This document shows, one piece after another, positions 1 through 9,602 of a DNA stretch of 64,000 nucleotides. The stretch covers positions 14,451,197 through 14,515,196 of the forward strand of contig OY821741.1 of NCBI GenBank assembly GCA_963682055.1, in the 5' to 3' direction. The translations under genes were made by a program, and so were the position numbers. The notes under the pieces are model-generated. The model was given only the letters and a program-made list of their open reading frames with translations. It had not been told where the DNA came from and made no database searches. The stretch's first letter is position 1; every line of letters starts with the position of its first letter. This DNA is from Primula veris. Lineage: Eukaryota > Streptophyta > Magnoliopsida > Ericales > Primulaceae.

Positions 1-408
1 GGGTAGAGGTTTTGTAAGCAAGTGAAGCTTAAAAGCTCTAGGTCTTTTCATTCGGGACACTCATAAAGTGTGGGGGAGCTTAATCGGTTGATTAGCTCGA
101 TAGGATTGTAACATCCGGAAGAAGATTATTTTAGTGAAATACTCGGTAGTACCGAGGAGAGGACGTAGGCCGTTTGCCGAACCTCTATAAATCTTGGTGT
201 CATCTTCTTCCCTTAAACTTTTATTTTCTGCAATTATTTATTCTTGCTTGCGTTTAGTACTCCTAGCAATTTGTTGACTCTTGTTAAAACGCTTAAGCTT
301 AAGAATTGCATTAGTTGGGTGGTTAGTTGCTTAGAATTTTAAATTAGGCAAAAACGCCTAGAAACCTTATTCACCCCCCTCTAAGGTTTAGCCGCACACG
401 GGCCAACA
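1..408 (+). repeat. LTR copy 1, 3' part only
   Basis: This is the last 408 bases of the LTR and ends GGCCAACA directly before the primer site. It matches LTR copies 2 and 3 over its length. The one difference I noticed is ttgttgactc near 273 against ttattgactc in the other two. The U3 promoter part lies outside the window. Confidence 0.9.
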
Positions 409-410
409 AT

Positions 411-422
411 TGGTATCAGAGC
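411..422 (+). other. Primer binding site (tRNA-Met type), copy 1
   Basis: TGGTATCAGAGC starts two bases after the LTR end. It is complementary to the 3' end of plant initiator tRNA-Met, the usual primer of Ty1/copia elements. Confidence 0.9.
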
Positions 423-470
423 CGAGGCTCTTGCATATAGGAATCTAGCGATTCTAGAGTTAAGATCCCG

Positions 471-2489
471 ATGGCTAATATACTTAATTTCGCATCCGGC
501 GTAGCTTCATCACCCAATACACCTCCATATTTTGATGGACTAAATTTTTCATATTGGAAGGATAGGATGAGCATGTTTCTCCAAACCTATAATGTTAGAC
601 TTTGGATGACTATAAAAGTAGGATATTCCGCACCTACATCCGAAAATAGCGAGAACCCAATCCCCGTAGAGGACCTAGATAACGCTCAACTAGAAGCCTA
701 CTCTACAAACGCCAAAGCGATGTATGCTATTGTTTGTGCCGTTTCTCCTAACGAGTACAACAAGATTTCCGCTTGTAAAACCGCTAAGGGTATGTGGGAT
801 AAGCTAGTAGTAATGCATGAAGGGACTAACCAAGTTAAGGATTGCAAACTCCAACTATTAGTTCATGACTACGAGCTTTTTAAAATGAGCGAGGGTGAAA
901 CCATTTCCGATATGCTTGCTAGGTTTACAACTATTACTAATGGATTAACATCTCTTGGTAAGTGTTTGTCTTGTAAGGAAATGGTCTCAAAGGTGATTCG
1001 GAGCTTGCCAAAGGAATGGGAACCGAAGGTCACCGCAATTCAAGAGGCACACGATATGAACACCTACACTCTTGATGCATTGACGGGCTCTCTCCTCACT
1101 CACGAAATCACCCTCAATAGTCACAAGCCAATCTCGAAAAAGAGGGAGATAGATTTCAAAGGAACCACTTGTGACGAAAGCAATGAGCTATCCAATGACG
1201 ACGAAAATTCTAGGCAAATCATTCGAATCGTCAAAGAAATACTCAAGCTAAAAGACCACCGCAAACATAAAGGTAAATCGTCAAATAATTCAATTTATTC
1301 TAACGATTTTGTTTGCTATACTTGTGGCAAGGAAGGACACATGGCGAGAGATTGCGTCATGAATCGCAAGAGCAAAGGAAAGAAGAAGATATCCGCTTCA
1401 AGCTCTAGCGATAGCTCCGACCAAGATGAAGTCGCTCACCTTGGTTGCTATGTGGCATTGGAAGACAACAATGAGCCCAACCAATCTTCGTCAAGCGAAA
1501 ATGAAAGCGAAGCCGATGAGGTAAATGATCTTTCTTATGATGAATTACTTCATATGTGCGATGTTTATTCTAAAAAAGTTCCTAAGCTTGTCGAAAAGGT
1601 CGACTCTCTTAAAAGGATAAATTCTTCTCTCAATGAAGAAATAAGATCCTTAAAAAGAGATAAAATTGAAAATGAGTCTATTCCGACATCGTCATTTTCT
1701 CTTCATGATGTAGATGACGAAAAGGAAGACTTAAAAGATAAAAACGAGTTTTTAAAAACTGAAAATGACTCTTTGAAAAATAAAAACGATGAGCTTGTCA
1801 TTGCGGTAAAGAAACTCGAGTTAACAATCTCAAGGTTTTCCAAAGGGAAAACCGTGTTGGACGAAATTTTGAGTTGTCAAAAAGATGTCAATGACAAAAA
1901 CGGTTTGGGTTTCGTTTCCAACTCTATTGGCTCAAGCACAACCCGCTATGTCAAATCTTCTAGCGTGTCTACAACTCCTATTCCGCCTATACAAAAGGTT
2001 GTTTTTACACAAGGGAGCACTTCAAGAGTTTTGCCAAACTCTTGTAATAATAGAAGAGGTTTAGGTTTTCAAACCAAAACCGCTCATCATACTTCTAAAA
2101 CTTCCTACAAAAAGTCGCATAGTTCTCGTTATTCGAAAAAATCTATGCATTGCATTCATTGTAGTAGAAGTGAGCATAATTCTTGTAAATGCCCAAATCG
2201 CTTTCATGTTAGTAGAAGCGATTTGAAATGGGTAGTAAAGACCCGAGCCACTAACAATGTTGGACCCAAAAGAAATTGGGGACCAAAGACAAAAACTTGT
2301 GTTGTAGGTATCTCCATCCAAAAGGAGAAAATCAACAAATGGTTGGCAACGCCGACAAAAGCCGTGGAAGTCAAGAAGATCGACTCCACCATCAAGGATG
2401 AAGTGCCGTTGATCGACAAAGGTGGAAGGCATACCAACAAATGGTACCACCTATTTGGAATCGGCAACGCTCAATGCAAATGCCATTAG
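471..2489 (+). CDS. gag: Retrotransposon Gag protein, copy 1 (gag-only element)
   Basis: An uninterrupted 672-residue frame starts 49 bases after the primer site. Residues about 20-220 look like the Copia-type Gag/UBN2 fold (YFDGLNFSYWKDRM near the start). A CCHC zinc knuckle, CYTCGKEGHMARDC, sits at 282-295. A serine/acidic linker follows, then a long predicted coiled coil at about 371-457. A second, degenerate knuckle begins at C561 (CIHC...H..C). The coiled coil and double knuckle resemble Sirevirus Gag. The frame then stops after a short unrelated tail where related polyproteins continue into the DSG protease, so this is Gag only. An open frame with no stops suggests recent mobility or selection. 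Gag would form the particle that packages element RNA in the cytoplasm. Confidence 0.88.
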   Translation: MANILNFASGVASSPNTPPYFDGLNFSYWKDRMSMFLQTYNVRLWMTIKVGYSAPTSENSENPIPVEDLDNAQLEAYSTNAKAMYAIVCAVSPNEYNKISACKTAKGMWDKLVVMHEGTNQVKDCKLQLLVHDYELFKMSEGETISDMLARFTTITNGLTSLGKCLSCKEMVSKVIRSLPKEWEPKVTAIQEAHDMNTYTLDALTGSLLTHEITLNSHKPISKKREIDFKGTTCDESNELSNDDENSRQIIRIVKEILKLKDHRKHKGKSSNNSIYSNDFVCYTCGKEGHMARDCVMNRKSKGKKKISASSSSDSSDQDEVAHLGCYVALEDNNEPNQSSSSENESEADEVNDLSYDELLHMCDVYSKKVPKLVEKVDSLKRINSSLNEEIRSLKRDKIENESIPTSSFSLHDVDDEKEDLKDKNEFLKTENDSLKNKNDELVIAVKKLELTISRFSKGKTVLDEILSCQKDVNDKNGLGFVSNSIGSSTTRYVKSSSVSTTPIPPIQKVVFTQGSTSRVLPNSCNNRRGLGFQTKTAHHTSKTSYKKSHSSRYSKKSMHCIHCSRSEHNSCKCPNRFHVSRSDLKWVVKTRATNNVGPKRNWGPKTKTCVVGISIQKEKINKWLATPTKAVEVKKIDSTIKDEVPLIDKGGRHTNKWYHLFGIGNAQCKCH

Positions 2490-2652
2490 CAAGCGGACTC
2501 AACATCATGTATTCGGTATACTCTAATCTATAATATCTACATATATGTGATTAGTTGGGTAATATGCATAATAATAACATTTTTCATGTCTTGGTTTTTC
2601 GTTGAAAACCCTCCACATTAACCCCAAATTTTTCTTACATTTTGATAATGCC

Positions 2653-2758
2653 AAAGGGGGAGAAAAATGATATTTAGAGTAATGCGATTTGTTAAAATGG
2701 AGGAGATATCTTTCTTATAAAATCATCATTAGTTTGTCATAATCAAAATGGGAGAGAT
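2653..2758 (+). other. Purine tracts / 3' polypurine tract, copy 1
   Basis: An internal purine run (AAAGGGGGAGAAAAATGA, from about 2653) and a terminal one (AAAATGGGAGAGAT, ending at 2758) precede the LTR. The terminal run is the likely plus-strand primer. Multiple GGGGGAG tracts before the 3' LTR are typical of Sireviruses. Confidence 0.65.
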
Positions 2759-3956
2759 TGTTGAACCATGGGGTTCAATAATTGATTTTGATTATAACTT
2801 TGATTATGTTTTTAATGATTTTACGATTTCTCTATTTCGATGATATAATGCTTGTTTTTTCCAAAAAGAGAATTTGTAAATTGCAGCACGCCAGAAAGAT
2901 AGAGCTCGGAAAAACGAAGCCACAGGTTCAAGCGGAACCAGAATCGGAGCTAAAACGAAGAAGTTACGGGCTTTTGAAGATTAACGAGAAAACAGAGAAA
3001 ACTGAAGTACGACCGATCGTCTGTACAAAAACGACCGATCGTTTTTGTTCTGATTTCTTCCAGAGAGTCCACAAGAAAAACGATCGATCGAAACTCAGAA
3101 ACGACCGATCGTTTTCTGAATAACGACCGATCGACTGTAGAAAACGACCGATCGTTTTCTACAGATTTCGAAAACAGCTTTTCAGCTTTTTCTGGAAAAC
3201 AGCTTAAAACCTCTGAAAAAAGCCTCAACCACTTCCAACGGTCATATACAGAAAAACAGTCTTTGGTGATTATAAAAACCAACCCAATTCACTTTCCAAA
3301 GACACCAATTACAATACCAATCAATCCTTCAGCCTCTCTCATATACAAAAACCCAAAATCACCATTTTGGTGAAATACTTCGAAAAGAGAGAAATCGAAG
3401 ATAAAGAGATACAAGCTCCAACAAAGATCAAACATCATCGAAACCACATATTAGCTTATTTTAGAAGCAATCGATTGTGGGTGTTGTTTCAATTTTTGAT
3501 AAAATTGTAACGAGTATTTTATAAACTCATTTTTGTGAGCGAGTGATCGGGTAGAGGTTTTGTAAGCAAGTGAAGCTTAAAAGCTCTAGGTCTTTTCATT
3601 CGGGACACTCATAAAGTGTGGGGGAGCTTAATCGGTTGATTAGCTCGATAGGATTGTAACATCCGGAAGAAGATTATTTTAGTGAAATACTCGGTAGTAC
3701 CGAGGAGAGGACGTAGGCCGTTTGCCGAACCTCTATAAATCTTGGTGTCATCTTCTTCCCTTAAACTTTTATTTTCTGCAATTATTTATTCTTGCTTGCG
3801 TTTAGTACTCCTAGCAATTTATTGACTCTTGTTAAAACGCTTAAGCTTAAGAATTGCATTAGTTGGGTGGTTAGTTGCTTAGAATTTTAAATTAGGCAAA
3901 AACGCCTAGAAACCTTATTCACCCCCCTCTAAGGTTTAGCCGCACACGGGCCAACA
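2759..3956 (+). repeat. LTR copy 2 (complete, shared by both units)
   Basis: This 1198-bp LTR runs from TGTTGAACC to GGCCAACA, with TGTTG/CAACA termini. A TATA box (TATAAAAA) lies at 3271-3278, so U3 is about 2759-3300 and R-U5 about 3300-3956. It serves as 3' LTR for the left gag unit and 5' LTR for the right one. Confidence 0.9.
3009..3154 (+). promoter_or_regulatory. Six-fold ACGACCGATCG motif array in U3, with TATA box downstream
   Basis: Six copies of ACGACCGATCG (one reads ACGATCGATCG) lie in 146 bp of U3, at irregular spacing, 117 bp upstream of the TATA box at 3271. The core CGATCG is palindromic. Placement just upstream of the core promoter suggests transcription-factor sites, but no factor is recognised. 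Confidence 0.55.
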
Positions 3957-3958
3957 AT

Positions 3959-3970
3959 TGGTATCAGAGC
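3959..3970 (+). other. Primer binding site (tRNA-Met type), copy 2
   Basis: TGGTATCAGAGC lies two bases after the end of LTR copy 2 and is identical in sequence and position to copy 1. Confidence 0.9.
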
Positions 3971-4018
3971 CGAGGCTCTTGCATATAGGAATCTAGCGAT
4001 TCTAGAGTTAAGATCCCG

Positions 4019-6037
4019 ATGGCTAATATACTTAATTTCGCATCCGGCGTAGCTTCATCACCCAATACACCTCCATATTTTGATGGACTAAATTTTTCAT
4101 ATTGGAAGGATAGGATGAGCATGTTTCTCCAAACCTATAATGTTAGACTTTGGATGACTATAAAAGTAGGATATTCCGCACCTACATCCGAAAATAGCGA
4201 GAACCCAATCCCCGTAGAGGACCTAGATAACGCTCAACTAGAAGCCTACTCTACAAACGCCAAAGCGATGTATGCTATTGTTTGTGCCGTTTCTCCTAAC
4301 GAGTACAACAAGATTTCCGCTTGTAAAACCGCTAAGGGTATGTGGGATAAGCTAGTAGTAATGCATGAAGGGACTAACCAAGTTAAGGATTGCAAACTCC
4401 AACTATTAGTTCATGACTACGAGCTTTTTAAAATGAGCGAGGGTGAAACCATTTCCGATATGCTTGCTAGGTTTACAACTATTACTAATGGATTAACATC
4501 TCTTGGTAAGTGTTTGTCTTGTAAGGAAATGGTCTCAAAGGTGATTCGGAGCTTGCCAAAGGAATGGGAACCGAAGGTCACCGCAATTCAAGAGGCACAC
4601 GATATGAACACCTACACTCTTGATGCATTGACGGGCTCTCTCCTCACTCACGAAATCACCCTCAATAGTCACAAGCCAATCTCGAAAAAGAGGGAGATAG
4701 ATTTCAAAGGAACCACTTGTGACGAAAGCAATGAGCTATCCAATGACGACGAAAATTCTAGGCAAATCATTCGAATCGTCAAAGAAATACTCAAGCTAAA
4801 AGACCACCGCAAACATAAAGGTAAATCGTCAAATAATTCAATTTATTCTAACGATTTTGTTTGCTATACTTGTGGCAAGGAAGGACACATGGCGAGAGAT
4901 TGCGTCATGAATCGCAAGAGCAAAGGAAAGAAGAAGATATCCGCTTCAAGCTCTAGCGATAGCTCCGACCAAGATGAAGTCGCTCACCTTGGTTGCTATG
5001 TGGCATTGGAAGACAACAATGAGCCCAACCAATCTTCGTCAAGCGAAAATGAAAGCGAAGCCGATGAGGTAAATGATCTTTCTTATGATGAATTACTTCA
5101 TATGTGCGATGTTTATTCTAAAAAAGTTCCTAAGCTTGTCGAAAAGGTCGACTCTCTTAAAAGGATAAATTCTTCTCTCAATGAAGAAATAAGATCCTTA
5201 AAAAGAGATAAAATTGAAAATGAGTCTATTCCGACATCGTCATTTTCTCTTCATGATGTAGATGACGAAAAGGAAGACTTAAAAGATAAAAACGAGTTTT
5301 TAAAAACTGAAAATGACTCTTTGAAAAATAAAAACGATGAGCTTGTCATTGCGGTAAAGAAACTCGAGTTAACAATCTCAAGGTTTTCCAAAGGGAAAAC
5401 CGTGTTGGACGAAATTTTGAGTTGTCAAAAAGATGTCAATGACAAAAACGGTTTGGGTTTCGTTTCCAACTCTATTGGCTCAAGCACAACCCGCTATGTC
5501 AAATCTTCTAGCGTGTCTACAACTCCTATTCCGCCTATACAAAAGGTTGTTTTTACACAAGGGAGCACTTCAAGAGTTTTGCCAAACTCTTGTAATAATA
5601 GAAGAGGTTTAGGTTTTCAAACCAAAACCGCTCATCATACTTCTAAAACTTCCTACAAAAAGTCGCATAGTTCTCGTTATTCGAAAAAATCTATGCATTG
5701 CATTCATTGTAGTAGAAGTGAGCATAATTCTTGTAAATGCCCAAATCGCTTTCATGTTAGTAGAAGCGATTTGAAATGGGTAGTAAAGACCCGAGCCACT
5801 AACAATGTTGGACCCAAAAGAAATTGGGGACCAAAGACAAAAACTTGTGTTGTAGGTATCTCCATCCAAAAGGAGAAAATCAACAAATGGTTGGCAACGC
5901 CGACAAAAGCCGTGGAAGTCAAGAAGATCGACTCCACCATCAAGGATGAAGTGCCGTTGATCGACAAAGGTGGAAGGCATACCAACAAATGGTACCACCT
6001 ATTTGGAATCGGCAACGCTCAATGCAAATGCCATTAG
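4019..6037 (+). CDS. gag: Retrotransposon Gag protein, copy 2
   Basis: This 672-residue frame is identical in protein sequence to the copy at 471. It has the same CCHC knuckle (282-295), coiled coil (about 371-457) and degenerate second knuckle (from 561), and the same Gag-only stop before any protease. Complete identity over 2 kb means the duplication is very recent, has been homogenised, or is an assembly artefact. It is flanked by complete LTRs at 2759-3956 and 6307-7504, so this right-hand unit alone has everything needed in cis for retrotransposition: promoter, primer site, purine tract and packaging region. Confidence 0.88.
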   Translation: MANILNFASGVASSPNTPPYFDGLNFSYWKDRMSMFLQTYNVRLWMTIKVGYSAPTSENSENPIPVEDLDNAQLEAYSTNAKAMYAIVCAVSPNEYNKISACKTAKGMWDKLVVMHEGTNQVKDCKLQLLVHDYELFKMSEGETISDMLARFTTITNGLTSLGKCLSCKEMVSKVIRSLPKEWEPKVTAIQEAHDMNTYTLDALTGSLLTHEITLNSHKPISKKREIDFKGTTCDESNELSNDDENSRQIIRIVKEILKLKDHRKHKGKSSNNSIYSNDFVCYTCGKEGHMARDCVMNRKSKGKKKISASSSSDSSDQDEVAHLGCYVALEDNNEPNQSSSSENESEADEVNDLSYDELLHMCDVYSKKVPKLVEKVDSLKRINSSLNEEIRSLKRDKIENESIPTSSFSLHDVDDEKEDLKDKNEFLKTENDSLKNKNDELVIAVKKLELTISRFSKGKTVLDEILSCQKDVNDKNGLGFVSNSIGSSTTRYVKSSSVSTTPIPPIQKVVFTQGSTSRVLPNSCNNRRGLGFQTKTAHHTSKTSYKKSHSSRYSKKSMHCIHCSRSEHNSCKCPNRFHVSRSDLKWVVKTRATNNVGPKRNWGPKTKTCVVGISIQKEKINKWLATPTKAVEVKKIDSTIKDEVPLIDKGGRHTNKWYHLFGIGNAQCKCH

Positions 6038-6306
6038 CAAGCGGACTCAACATCATGTATTCGGTATACTCTAATCTATAATATCTACATATATGTGATT
6101 AGTTGGGTAATATGCATAATAATAACATTTTTCATGTCTTGGTTTTTCGTTGAAAACCCTCCACATTAACCCCAAATTTTTCTTACATTTTGATAATGCC
6201 AAAGGGGGAGAAAAATGATATTTAGAGTAATGCGATTTGTTAAAATGGAGGAGATATCTTTCTTATAAAATCATCATTAGTTTGTCATAATCAAAATGGG
6301 AGAGAT

Positions 6307-7504
6307 TGTTGAACCATGGGGTTCAATAATTGATTTTGATTATAACTTTGATTATGTTTTTAATGATTTTACGATTTCTCTATTTCGATGATATAATGCT
6401 TGTTTTTTCCAAAAAGAGAATTTGTAAATTGCAGCACGCCAGAAAGATAGAGCTCGGAAAAACGAAGCCACAGGTTCAAGCGGAACCAGAATCGGAGCTA
6501 AAACGAAGAAGTTACGGGCTTTTGAAGATTAACGAGAAAACAGAGAAAACTGAAGTACGACCGATCGTCTGTACAAAAACGACCGATCGTTTTTGTTCTG
6601 ATTTCTTCCAGAGAGTCCACAAGAAAAACGATCGATCGAAACTCAGAAACGACCGATCGTTTTCTGAATAACGACCGATCGACTGTAGAAAACGACCGAT
6701 CGTTTTCTACAGATTTCGAAAACAGCTTTTCAGCTTTTTCTGGAAAACAGCTTAAAACCTCTGAAAAAAGCCTCAACCACTTCCAACGGTCATATACAGA
6801 AAAACAGTCTTTGGTGATTATAAAAACCAACCCAATTCACTTTCCAAAGACACCAATTACAATACCAATCAATCCTTCAGCCTCTCTCATATACAAAAAC
6901 CCAAAATCACCATTTTGGTGAAATACTTCGAAAAGAGAGAAATCGAAGATAAAGAGATACAAGCTCCAACAAAGATCAAACATCATCGAAACCACATATT
7001 AGCTTATTTTAGAAGCAATCGATTGTGGGTGTTGTTTCAATTTTTGATAAAATTGTAACGAGTATTTTATAAACTCATTTTTGTGAGCGAGTGATCGGGT
7101 AGAGGTTTTGTAAGCAAGTGAAGCTTAAAAGCTCTAGGTCTTTTCATTCGGGACACTCATAAAGTGTGGGGGAGCTTAATCGGTTGATTAGCTCGATAGG
7201 ATTGTAACATCCGGAAGAAGATTATTTTAGTGAAATACTCGGTAGTACCGAGGAGAGGACGTAGGCCGTTTGCCGAACCTCTATAAATCTTGGTGTCATC
7301 TTCTTCCCTTAAACTTTTATTTTCTGCAATTATTTATTCTTGCTTGCGTTTAGTACTCCTAGCAATTTATTGACTCTTGTTAAAACGCTTAAGCTTAAGA
7401 ATTGCATTAGTTGGGTGGTTAGTTGCTTAGAATTTTAAATTAGGCAAAAACGCCTAGAAACCTTATTCACCCCCCTCTAAGGTTTAGCCGCACACGGGCC
7501 AACA
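6307..7504 (+). repeat. LTR copy 3 (complete, right end of the array)
   Basis: This LTR begins TGTTGAACC right after the purine tract AAAATGGGAGAGAT and ends GGCCAACA at 7504. The TATA box is at 6819-6826. The next five bases, TAGTA, are one half of the expected target-site duplication. Confidence 0.9.
6557..6702 (+). promoter_or_regulatory. ACGACCGATCG motif array in U3 of LTR copy 3
   Basis: This is the same six-motif cluster as in LTR copy 2, 3548 bp downstream. From this LTR a transcript would run out of the element into the pararetrovirus-like remnant. Confidence 0.5.
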
Positions 7505-8186
7505 TAGTAGTTCTCAATTATCGCCACCAGATTCAAAGAAAAATATAACCATTCCTGAAATAACCAAGGGTATCACACCTTAAAACGCATACCTTGATAA
7601 TCTGCAAATTACTGCGACTCAAGTTCTTAAACAATAACCTAATTTTGTTAATAAACACAAATGGGAGACCATATTGGTCATAAAAAAAGAGGATCTCTAT
7701 TTACGACATGATGCATGTACAATTAAACAAAAAAATTTAAACAAATTGTCATACCCTTCACAAGTTGATAAATATCGGTTTATTATGAATGAAATTATTT
7801 TTACAACAGGGTCTATCGAATTTACCCACACCATCCAAGACCATAATGAAACAGTTATTAGTTACAGTAAATGTCTTAAGACACATTGATTGGGAACTAG
7901 ATCCTAGTAACATCCAAAAAAATTCAGGTTAATAACCAAATATATCACTACAATGATTGGGATTATATATATTGAAGCATGGGATTTGGCTTTGTTATAT
8001 TAAAAAAAAAACATACATGGTTTTTTCAAATGTCTCTAAAATTTTTGAAAAAACTACTTTCAAATTGGATTTATAAATGGTGGGTTAATTATGGAGTCAC
8101 CATAGATATTTTACCCCAAGAGATACAAGATCTATATACACATGGATGGAATCTCATCCTATTTTGTCTAGATTAGAACACCTAAT
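7505..8186 (+). pseudogene. Plant pararetrovirus-like (Caulimoviridae) coding remnant
   Basis: Two broken open stretches, 7674-7889 and 7979-8176, lie in different frames, with stops and at least one frameshift between them. The first has the word TTGSIEFTH and the second KWWVNYG followed by DILPQE. These remind me of the movement-protein/coat-protein part of endogenous Florendovirus/Petuvirus-type polyproteins; I have not aligned them. The similarity seems to start immediately after the LTR end, so the retrotransposon array probably inserted into the viral copy. No protease, reverse transcriptase or RNase H piece follows, so the copy is also deleted. It cannot encode a working protein. Assignment is by family resemblance only. 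Confidence 0.5.
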
Positions 8187-8210
8187 AGATGGACAATGTC
8201 CATTATATTT

Positions 8211-8430
8211 GTAACAACCCGGTCCTCCGACCAGACCATCACCATCTGCTTCTTACCACCAATATTGTTCGGTTTGGCCCAATTTTGTCATCGCTTCTTG
8301 GGTCACACAGCTTTAAAAAGGCTTGGTAATAAGGAGGAGGATACTTCTACCTTATATACCAGTTATGTACTACATATTTAGGCGATGTGGGATAACTCAC
8401 TTCTTTTTACCACAATATTTTTCTACGAAT
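8211..8430 (+). repeat. Possible solo-LTR or short transposon fragment
   Basis: It begins TGTAACAACCCGGTCC and includes gcgatgtgggataact near 8382. Both words recur in plant LTRs: the Copia A LTR at 45752 has gcgatgtgggataatt. No matching 3' end was found, so the boundaries are uncertain. It interrupts or follows the viral remnant. Confidence 0.25.
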
Positions 8431-9290
8431 ATCCGGGTTTTTATAATATTTCTTTGCCCAATTCCAGCTTTTGTGGATATGAAAATGGACACTATCAAAT
8501 GAATTTGATAATATCAATTTATCGGTGTTAGCAAGAAAATTCTATTATGGTATAATGTTACAATGTTAATTTAGAATCAACAATCGAAAGGATAAAAACG
8601 AGTATGAACACTAATTACCACCAAAGGGATATTGAAAAAAAATTAGTTGACAATAAAAAAGAATTTTTTTTTAATGACTGTTACATTTAAAGTATAAATA
8701 TCCTCTCCTAAGTCAAGAGAATCTGATGATCAAATGCATGGAATTCATGCGTGATGAATGAAAATCAACCTTCTCAGGCAATATAGACAACATGTCTATA
8801 TCGGAAAAATCAATCTCTGATCAATTAATGAAAGACAATTATTTAGCAGAAGAATGACAAGAACATGACGCCGAACTAATGAATTCGGACGAATCATTTG
8901 ATGAAATAATAAGAAAATTAATCCCATCATTAAAAAATGACAAATGAACGGGTAAACTAGCCTAAACCAATAGGACAACAGTCCTAAATAAAAGAATAAA
9001 TCAAAAGAAAATATAATTTTCTAAACAAAAGAAATTTATCTTTGCTCTCTGAAATGGCTGCTCGTCTCCAACATTTAAATGGCTGCTCAACTCCAACATT
9101 TAAGGACCCAAATCATTTTAGGAGAATTTTATTATGTAATATTTTTTTGTACTGACTGTGTTATGTAATAAAAGCGAGGGTGTATTATTGTAATAAGTGT
9201 AGGGGTTGTGTTGTAATATGTAATAAACAGATGAGTTATATTGTAATATAATTATGTAATAAACAGAGGAGTTGTATTATAAATAATTAT
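8431..9290. other. AT-rich gene-less stretch, possibly viral non-coding region
   Basis: No convincing gene. A short open stretch ending near 8947 and small duplications occur (atggctgctc at 9053 and 9080; gtaataaacaga at 9221 and 9257). Its position between the viral coding remnant and the TATA box fits a decayed pararetrovirus intergenic region. Confidence 0.3.
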
Positions 9291-9298
9291 TTACTTGG

Positions 9299-9400
9299 CT
9301 ATAAATACGGAGGAATGAGACTTGTGCATTACATCCCGAAACATACACTCATAATCATTCTCTCTTATTTTATATTTGTAAATGGTTAGGGATGCAATAA
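9299..9400 (+). promoter_or_regulatory. Candidate pararetrovirus-type promoter and poly(A) signal
   Basis: A good TATA box (CTATAAATA, 9299-9307) is followed by a leader and an AATAAA hexamer near 9396. A poly(A) signal shortly after the start site is how plant pararetroviruses make terminally redundant RNA. The primer-site-like motif at 9535 supports this reading. It would be a relic promoter. Confidence 0.4.
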
Positions 9401-9534
9401 ATGTCTCATTTATTGCAAGTCTTCTATTCTTTCTTTTATTTGTTTTTTACATATATTATTAATATAAAAATAATACTAAATATCATTTTCAACATAAATA
9501 TATGTATAAAAAATATACAAAACACTTGTCTAAT

Positions 9535-9547
9535 TGATATCAGAGGC
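9535..9547 (+). other. tRNA-Met-like primer site (pararetrovirus origin)
   Basis: TGATATCAGAGGC matches the canonical TGGTATCAGAGCC at 11 of 13 positions. It is not next to an LTR, but lies downstream of a TATA box and poly(A) hexamer, as in Caulimoviridae. Confidence 0.4.
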
Positions 9548-9569
9548 ATGTTGTTCTAATTTAAACTAG

Positions 9570-9602
9570 GATATATATATATATATACACACACACACAC
9601 CA
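9570..9602. repeat. (TA)n(CA)n microsatellite
   Basis: A compound run of TA then CA dinucleotides. Confidence 0.9.

Larger units (their letters stand above)
1..7504 (+). mobile_element. Tandem non-autonomous Copia (Sirevirus-type) array: LTR-gag-LTR-gag-LTR
   Basis: Three LTR copies (the first cut by the window edge) alternate with two internal regions. Every landmark recurs at exactly 3548 bp: LTR ends at 408, 3956 and 7504; gag starts at 471 and 4019. LTRs begin TGTTGAACC and end GGCCAACA. Each internal region (409-2758 and 3957-6306, 2350 bp) has a tRNA-Met-type primer site, one gag frame, two purine tracts and then the next LTR. No protease, integrase, reverse transcriptase or RNase H is present, so the element would depend on a relative's enzymes. 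A shared central LTR is the expected product of unequal recombination between LTRs. A single element would be about 4.75 kb. The left target-site duplication lies outside the window. Confidence 0.92.

Noticed and set aside
411..422. tRNA gene
   Set aside because: Only the 12-base primer complement is present, with no cloverleaf. I saw no tRNA or rRNA gene in the window.
2061..2467. Open frames on the - strand inside gag (also 5609-6015)
   Set aside because: They lie antisense to the zinc-knuckle and tail part of Gag, have no family resemblance, and repeat only because gag repeats.
2782..3282. Open frames of about 110 codons in the LTR, both strands
   Set aside because: They cross the TATA box and the ACGACCGATCG array in U3; the frames arise from the repeated motif.
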